DNA from: Paenibacillus melissococcoides
Lineage (GTDB): Bacteria; Bacillota; Bacilli; Paenibacillales; Paenibacillaceae
Direction: 5' to 3'
DNA length: 64,000 bases
Assembly (NCBI GenBank): GCA_944800085.1
Contig: CALYLO010000014.1
Span: 117,445 to 181,444, forward strand
Position 1 is the first letter of the stretch. Each line of letters begins with the position of its first letter. The notes beneath the pieces are model-generated. The model worked only from the letters and a program-made list of their open reading frames with translations. It searched no databases and had not been told where the DNA came from. The position numbers and the translations under genes were made by a program. Below are positions 63,629 to 64,000 of this stretch, piece after piece.

Positions 63629-64000
63629 TTATTTTCCGCCGTACTTCTCCAGGTCTTCATCCGAATGTCAAGCATTTTACAGACCTTCAGGCTCATCTCA
63701 TCAATCCCCTTCGACTGCGCCTTTCCGTCCTCGATTTCAAGTTCACCGACCGGAACCACTTGCGGGGCCTTTTCAACAACTTTTTAAAGCCTTGCGGGTC
63801 TTTGAGTGCGTATTCTTCCGCCCAAGCCTTTTGAGCGGCGGAAATCTTGCCATCCTTCAGGGCCGTCATCACGAGCTCATCCGAATCCTTTTTATCCAGT
63901 CGCGCCTTCAGAGCATGGAACTCGAAACAGGCACGAAGCCGGAAGATTTTTCAATGCCATAATGGCCGCTGCTACGTCTTCCGTTTTCGCATCGCAACGG
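63629..64000 (-). pseudogene. Mu gpI-like head protease/scaffold, C-terminal part (continues outside window)
   Basis: Minus-strand pieces in several frames: ALKARLDKKDSDELVMTALKDGKISAAQKAWAEEYALKDPQGFKK, VPVGELEIEDGKAQSKGIDEMSLKVCKMLDI and EDLEKYGGK with stop at 63629. This end is typical of the phage protease I/scaffold of Mu-like heads. At least three frameshifts in 370 bp; the protease active site would be upstream, beyond the window end. Confidence 0.6.

Overview
The window looks like a chromosomal stretch of a Paenibacillus-type Firmicute. The signs are strong Shine-Dalgarno sites with frequent GTG/TTG starts, copper-amine-oxidase-type stalk domains on secreted proteins, PBSX/Xkd-type phage tail genes, a rifampin phosphotransferase, and a MocR regulator coupled to ddl. 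Host genes are fairly GC-rich; the mobile and toxin regions are clearly more AT-rich. No rRNA, tRNA or CRISPR array was seen.

Layout. (1) 0-16.3 kb: transport and regulatory genes with heavy decay: two ABC exporter half-genes (the second frameshifted and internally deleted), an AraC remnant joined to a truncated transglutaminase, a cystine-type amino-acid importer whose binding-protein gene is split by an IS5/IS427 element and whose ATPase gene has a nonsense codon, an intact five-gene peptide ABC importer, a CPBP protease and a response regulator truncated head to head, and a double-GNAT gene with two in-frame stops. (2) 16.4-21 kb: a MarR-MFS efflux operon with palindromic operators, a GH18 glycosidase and two lipoproteins. 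(3) 21-32.7 kb: an AT-rich mobile island with an IS630 element, a compact secreted HINT/nuclease-type toxin with a candidate immunity gene, a secreted glycine-rich protein with a small membrane partner, an IS3 remnant, two tandem copies of a 1.63-kb IS5-superfamily element (the second interrupted in its right inverted repeat by a complete group II intron), and the 3' fragment of a CRISPR-type RAMP gene. The island is bracketed by two direct copies of a 48-bp hairpin repeat.

(4) 33-39 kb: an acyl-CoA metabolism operon (acyl-CoA dehydrogenase, SDR, APH-like kinase, acyl-CoA ligase, TetR) with a palindromic operator in front. (5) 39.7-46.8 kb: a TetR gene divergent from rph, a ddlR-ddl operon, an intergenic zone of tandem and degenerate repeats, and a WcbI-type gene. 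(6) 47-49.3 kb: two secreted pore-forming toxin genes, an ETX/MTX2-type one inactivated by three lesions and an intact leukocidin/hemolysin-family one, with a shared sequence element upstream of each. (7) 49.3-64 kb: a contractile-tailed prophage on the minus strand with a Mu-like head module and a PBSX/Xkd-like tail module. Baseplate, hub and fibre genes (49.3-55.4 kb) are open; most of the genes from the tape measure to the head protease are frameshifted, the exceptions being three short ones at 60.55-61.77 kb.

Taken together, the region reads as an animal- or insect-associated Paenibacillus with pore-forming toxins, interbacterial toxin cassettes, abundant IS activity and ongoing gene loss. 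Some single-base frameshifts lie in homopolymers and could be sequencing errors. The nonsense codons, the 200-300-bp deletions and the IS/intron insertions are harder to explain that way. Species assignment is inference only.
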